Shown in pieces: positions 60,618 to 64,000 of a stretch of DNA of 64,000 nt (the stretch's first letter is position 1; each line of letters starts with the position of its first letter). The stretch is from NCBI RefSeq assembly GCF_020515625.1, contig NZ_JAIWPJ010000001.1, positions 806,001 through 870,000 on the forward strand, written 5' to 3'. The notes beneath the pieces are model-generated. The model was not told where the DNA came from, did no database searches, and worked only from the letters and a program-made list of their open reading frames with translations. Made by a program: the position numbers and the translations under genes. This DNA is from Natrinema amylolyticum (GTDB lineage Archaea > Halobacteriota > Halobacteria > Halobacteriales > Natrialbaceae).

Positions 60618-62188
60618 ACAACCCCTTCGCAACCACACTGAACATGCAACGGCAGGCCTGGGAGGCGACCGCCGACCTGGCCGAGAAGACCCGAATCGCC
60701 CCCGATCGAACCGAGACCGTCGAGAACATCGAGGTCGGACAGACGCCCAGTGAGGTCGTCTACGAGGAGAACAAGCTCGAACTCCTCCACTACGAGCCGA
60801 TGACGGAGGAGCAACACGACATCCCCATCCTCATCGTCTACGCGCTGATCAACAAGCCGTACATCCTCGATCTCCAGCCCGACCGCTCGGTCGTCCAGAC
60901 GCTGCTCGAGGCCGGCTTCGACGTCTACCTGATCGACTGGGGCGAACCCTCGAAACTGGATCGGTCGCTGTCGATCGACGACTACGTCAACCGGTATATC
61001 GACAACTGCGTCGACGTCGTCCGCGAGCGCTCCGGACAGGACTCGATCAACATCCTCGGCTACTGCATGGGTGGCACGAAGTCGGCCATGTACGCCTCGC
61101 TGTATCCCGAGAAAGTCGAGAACCTGGCGCTGATGGCCTCGGGACTGTGCTTCGACGACAGCGGTGGCGTGCTCGAGCTCTGGGGCGGCGAGGAGTACTA
61201 CGACCCCGAAGTAGTCACCGAAACGTTCGATAACGTCCCCGCCGGATTCTTAGACGTCGGCTTCGCGCTGATGGACCCCATCGCGAACAACGTGACGAAG
61301 TACGTCCGGTTCTACGACAACATGGAGGACGAGGACTTCGTCGAGAACTTCGCCCGGATGGAGCGCTGGCTCGACGAGGGCATCGACATGGCCGGCGAGG
61401 CCTACGAGGAGTTCATCCGCGATATCTACCAAGACAACCAGCTCTACGAGAACGAACTCTACCTGGGCGGCGAACACGTCGACATCAGTAACATCGACAT
61501 GCCCGTCCTCCAGATCGTCGCAGAGTACGACCACCTCATCCCGCCGGAGGCCTCGAAACCGTTCAACGACGTGATCGCCTCCGACGACACCGAGATCCTC
61601 GAGTTCGCGACGGGCCACATCGGGATGTCCGTCTCCTCGCGGAGCCACGACGAACTCTGGCCACAGGTTTCCGAGTGGTTCGAGGAGCGCTCGAACGGTA
61701 CTGAGACCGGATCCGAACCGGAGACGCCCGAACCCGAGGCGGCGGATGCCGCTCTCGCCGAGGACGTCGAAGGCGACGAGTCGGGCACCGACGACCTCGC
61801 GGACGGCGGCTCGAGCGTGGAGATCGACTCGAGTCCCGACTCCAACGCGGACCTCGACGTCGAGACGACCGACCGTTCGGACGAGGAAATCGCCGAGCGC
61901 GGCGAAGACGATATCCAGGAAGAACCGGCAGAGCCCGGCGAGATGACCGTCGACGAGGACGTCGTCGAAGAAGTCGCAGGCGAGGAGGCCGCGTCCGAAA
62001 TCGAGTCCGAGACCGACGATCTCACCGATCTCCGGGGCGTCGGTCAGGCGTACGCCGAAGATCTCACTGCGGCCGGTATCGAGACCTTCGACCAGCTCGC
62101 CGCAGTCGACGTCGCCGAACTCGCCACCGAGACCGGCATCTCGCCGAGCCGACTCGAGGACTGGATCGAACAGGCCCAGGAGCGGTAG
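60614..62188 (+). CDS. phaC: PHA synthase catalytic subunit PhaC, class III, with C-terminal HhH-like domain
   Basis: Polymerises (R)-3-hydroxyacyl-CoA. 524 residues: an alpha/beta-hydrolase core about 50-350 with the lipase-like box GYCMGG (Cys151), Asp306 in EYDHLIPPE and His335 in GHIGMSV as the triad, plus [10 protein letters not shown]. Residues about 360-465 are an acidic Ser/Asp/Glu linker. Residues about 468-522 ([40 protein letters not shown]) form two helix-hairpin-helix-like motifs. Haloarchaeal PhaC proteins are known to need their long C-terminal extension; what this domain binds (DNA, PhaR/PhaE, or the granule) is not known. Confidence 0.95.
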   Translation: MNNPFATTLNMQRQAWEATADLAEKTRIAPDRTETVENIEVGQTPSEVVYEENKLELLHYEPMTEEQHDIPILIVYALINKPYILDLQPDRSVVQTLLEAGFDVYLIDWGEPSKLDRSLSIDDYVNRYIDNCVDVVRERSGQDSINILGYCMGGTKSAMYASLYPEKVENLALMASGLCFDDSGGVLELWGGEEYYDPEVVTETFDNVPAGFLDVGFALMDPIANNVTKYVRFYDNMEDEDFVENFARMERWLDEGIDMAGEAYEEFIRDIYQDNQLYENELYLGGEHVDISNIDMPVLQIVAEYDHLIPPEASKPFNDVIASDDTEILEFATGHIGMSVSSRSHDELWPQVSEWFEERSNGTETGSEPETPEPEAADAALAEDVEGDESGTDDLADGGSSVEIDSSPDSNADLDVETTDRSDEEIAERGEDDIQEEPAEPGEMTVDEDVVEEVAGEEAASEIESETDDLTDLRGVGQAYAEDLTAAGIETFDQLAAVDVAELATETGISPSRLEDWIEQAQER

Positions 62189-62319
62189 GCCGGTTCACTC
62201 TCGGTCCAGTCAACGGTCTCGACGGGACGGAACCGCGATCGCTTCCGATTGATATCGACGATCGAATTCGATCGGCGGTGACTGAGGCCGAGGGATCTCG
62301 ACCGTCGAGCCGAACTGGG

Positions 62320-63117
62320 TCACCGTTGCGCTTCGAACGCCTCGAGCCCGCGCCGGAACGCCTCGGTGTGGACGCCGTATTCCGAGCGCCGGTCCTCGAG
62401 AACGGTAGCGTACCGCTCGACGTCCTCGTCCGGGAGATCAGCGGCGAGTACGCACTCGACGTAGCCGTCGAGGGCCGTTCGGAGGGTCGTCGCGTAGTGA
62501 TCGTACGCGGCGTCGATGCGCTCCGCGTTGTCGTCGACGGCCTCGAACAGCGCGCGGTAGACGGTCGCGGCGGCGAGATACCGCTCTCGAGTGCGATACC
62601 GTTGGGCGAGGTCGAAGAAGTGCGAGAAGTCGATGGCGCTCGTAACGAGGGAATCGTCTCGAGCGTGTCGGTCGAACAGCGTCTCGACTGCCGTACGGTA
62701 CTCGTCGATCGATCGATGCTCTTCCCCGAACCGTGCGAGGAACTGCTCGCGGAGAGTCGGGTTCTCGGCGAGCGCGTCTCGGACGAACGCCCGCAGGTCG
62801 TCGGGCGGGACTGCACCGAGTACCGCGTCGACGCGCTCGCTCTCGACCTCTGGCGGATCGCAAACGACGTCTAGGAGTACCGCGACGATGTGCTTGCACT
62901 CACCTGGGCCCGTATACGGACACGAACACCGCGCATCGATATCGTCTCCGTCAAACTCGACGACGACGTCGTACACGTCGGAGCCGCGGACCACGGCCGT
63001 GACGAGATCGTCGAACCGGTCGAGTCGCCGGAGTCGACCGTCGTCGTAATAGCTCTGTCCGCGTTCGAACACAGGGTCGGTACAGCGCTCTCGAACGGAC
63101 GCTTCGTCGAGATTCAT
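62320..63117 (-). CDS. SWIM zinc-finger protein
   Basis: A 265-residue protein. The N-terminal 90 residues hold a SWIM domain with ARCSCPYTGPGECKHIVAVL (CxCxnCxH) after VFERGQSYYDDGRLRRL; the remainder is helical with repeats such as LRAFVRDALAENPTLREQFL and RYLAAATVYRALFEAVDDNA. SWIM domains bind DNA or proteins; this bacterial/archaeal type often accompanies SNF2 helicases, none of which is adjacent. Function unknown. Confidence 0.9.
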   Translation of the reverse strand: MNLDEASVRERCTDPVFERGQSYYDDGRLRRLDRFDDLVTAVVRGSDVYDVVVEFDGDDIDARCSCPYTGPGECKHIVAVLLDVVCDPPEVESERVDAVLGAVPPDDLRAFVRDALAENPTLREQFLARFGEEHRSIDEYRTAVETLFDRHARDDSLVTSAIDFSHFFDLAQRYRTRERYLAAATVYRALFEAVDDNAERIDAAYDHYATTLRTALDGYVECVLAADLPDEDVERYATVLEDRRSEYGVHTEAFRRGLEAFEAQR

Positions 63118-63407
63118 GATCGTTATCGGTCGGGTTCTAGCGCTACCGATGTCCTCGTCCGGTACTCGAGAGCTTCAACGCCAAACGTTCGTCGGAGAGA
63201 CACCACCGAATCGATATCCGACAACCGGTTTTCGCGTGGTCGGTAGCCGTGGGTCTCCCCCTCGAGCAGTTTTCGGCGGTCTCCAATCGAGACGGCCTCG
63301 CGGCGACGTTCGAAGACGACACCCGTTCACGGATGGACTCGAGCAGCGTATTACTACCGGCACCAGCCCCGAATTCGTCGCCGTACCGAACGAGTTACAC
63401 CACGGAC

Positions 63408-63833
63408 TCACAGGACGACGGTTTCGAGTCCCTCGAGGGCCTCGAACCCCTCGAAGTCCGGGTCCCCGGAGTAGAGCGTGTGACAGTCGTCGTGGATCGC
63501 TGCGGTCGCGAGGTGGATCGCATCGGCGTAGGAGAGTTCCCGTTCACCGGGCTCGTAGTACTCGAATCGGAGTTCGGCCGCGTACTCTCCGATGTCGTCG
63601 ATCAGCGGGATACTCTCAATGTGTTCGTAGTCGCGGATCGCTCGAATCGCTTCGTCCGCCGTCGCCTCGTCTTCGACGCTCCGAATTCGATACGAGACCT
63701 CCGCGAGAACGGTCGGAGCGATGAGCCCGCCTTCGTCGGCCGAGTTGGCTCGTTCGATGGTTGCCTCCGCGGTGGCCGCGTCCTCGCCGTCGAAAACGAA
63801 CTCCAGCCACACCCACGAGTCGAGGAAGATCAC
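63408..63833 (-). CDS. vapC: PIN-domain toxin, VapC-like
   Basis: Putative ribonuclease toxin of 141 residues from a GTG start overlapping the antitoxin stop (GTGA). PIN acidic residues in VIFLDSWVWLEFVFDG, LAEVSYRIRSVED, SYADAIHLATA and LYSGDPDFEG. The ATG further upstream (63866) would lie within the antitoxin gene and is unlikely. Coupling to the upstream gene supports a toxin-antitoxin pair. Confidence 0.87.
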   Translation of the reverse strand: MIFLDSWVWLEFVFDGEDAATAEATIERANSADEGGLIAPTVLAEVSYRIRSVEDEATADEAIRAIRDYEHIESIPLIDDIGEYAAELRFEYYEPGERELSYADAIHLATAAIHDDCHTLYSGDPDFEGFEALEGLETVVL

Positions 63834-64000
63834 GACTGTTCCTCGCGACGATCGTGCGAACTCCACGTGGCCTTCGATTCCCGACGCATCTTCTCGAGGT
63901 CGACATCGTGTCTTGAGAGCGTCTTCTGGACATCGCGAAGCCGTTCCATCGCCGGCCTTTTCGGTCGGATTTCGAGTCCACCATCGTCGCCGAGCACGAA
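63830..64000 (-). CDS. vapB: VapB-like antitoxin, N-terminus cut by window end
   Basis: The open frame runs off the right edge. The visible 56 residues start VLGDDGGLEIRPKRPAMERL, the end of an AbrB/MazE hairpin with a PRP-like linker, then a charged helical tail VQKTLSRHDVDLEKMRRESK that would bind the toxin. The stop overlaps the toxin start. Confidence 0.75.
   Translation of the reverse strand, partial: FVLGDDGGLEIRPKRPAMERLRDVQKTLSRHDVDLEKMRRESKATWSSHDRREEQS

Overview
The window is a GC-rich haloarchaeal chromosome segment. The evidence is the strongly acidic proteins, twin-arginine lipoprotein signals, bacterio-opsin-activator (BAT/HTH_10) regulators, a TFIIB-like cyclin-fold protein, ribosomal protein S8e, DacZ, an Orc1/Cdc6 initiator, and many leaderless genes with a TATA element about 25-30 bp before the start codon. 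The gene families fit the Natrialba/Natrinema/Haloterrigena side of the Halobacteria, but the genus is an inference.

Layout. 1-4.3 kb: amino-sugar precursor genes (5'-truncated GlmM-type mutase, GlmS). 4.9-10.4 kb: a DUF5786-like protein, two BAT-type regulators and a UspA protein. 10.5-13.7 kb: a redox/metal divergon, SCO-TlpA-CcdA on one strand and a P19/Tp34-like lipoprotein on the other. 14.2-17.2 kb: a replication origin. It has eight copies of an ORB-like box in two facing orientations around an AT-rich stretch, an orc1/cdc6 gene, and a 32-bp tandem repeat downstream. 17.2-21.3 kb: an M24 peptidase and trehalose synthesis (otsA, otsB). 21.6-26.6 kb: regulators, a Tat-exported metallopeptidase, and MTH865- and RHH-type small proteins. 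26.6-31.3 kb: cobalamin genes (cobyric acid synthase, cobalamin adenosyltransferase) around an ABC exporter. 31.4-38.3 kb: mixed metabolism and repair (ADP-ribosylglycohydrolase, GlpA-like, CBS, sulfatase-like, MsrA, enoyl-CoA hydratase, riboflavin reductase), with an 80-bp palindrome beside msrA. 38.5-43.5 kb: a polyphosphate/phosphate module (metallophosphatase, Ppk1, AbrB-PhoU). 43.6-50.5 kb: aldo/keto reductase, S8e, a PQQ-propeller lipoprotein, malic enzyme, CoaD and a TFIIB-like protein.

50.6-53.0 kb starts with tRNA-Leu(UAG). The tRNA 3' end is repeated 113 bp downstream, followed by a less GC-rich accessory stretch with an exported S1-type serine protease and a small membrane protein. 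53.0-58.2 kb: the c-di-AMP synthase dacZ with an MscS channel, then nucleoside salvage (uridine phosphorylase, cytidine deaminase, a second phosphohexomutase). 58.3-62.2 kb: a complete polyhydroxyalkanoate locus, maoC/phaJ divergent from phaR-phaP-phaE-phaC; PhaC carries an acidic linker and a C-terminal helix-hairpin-helix-like domain. The right edge has a SWIM zinc-finger protein and a VapBC-like pair whose antitoxin is cut by the window end.

How the parts connect: several modules serve storage and stress (PHA, polyphosphate, trehalose, c-di-AMP/MscS osmotic control). The most informative non-coding structures are the origin, the ORB overlapping the orc promoter, the tRNA duplication, the 80-bp palindrome, and a single TATATA element placed to serve two divergent genes at 55.5 kb. 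I found no CRISPR array and no intact transposase gene.
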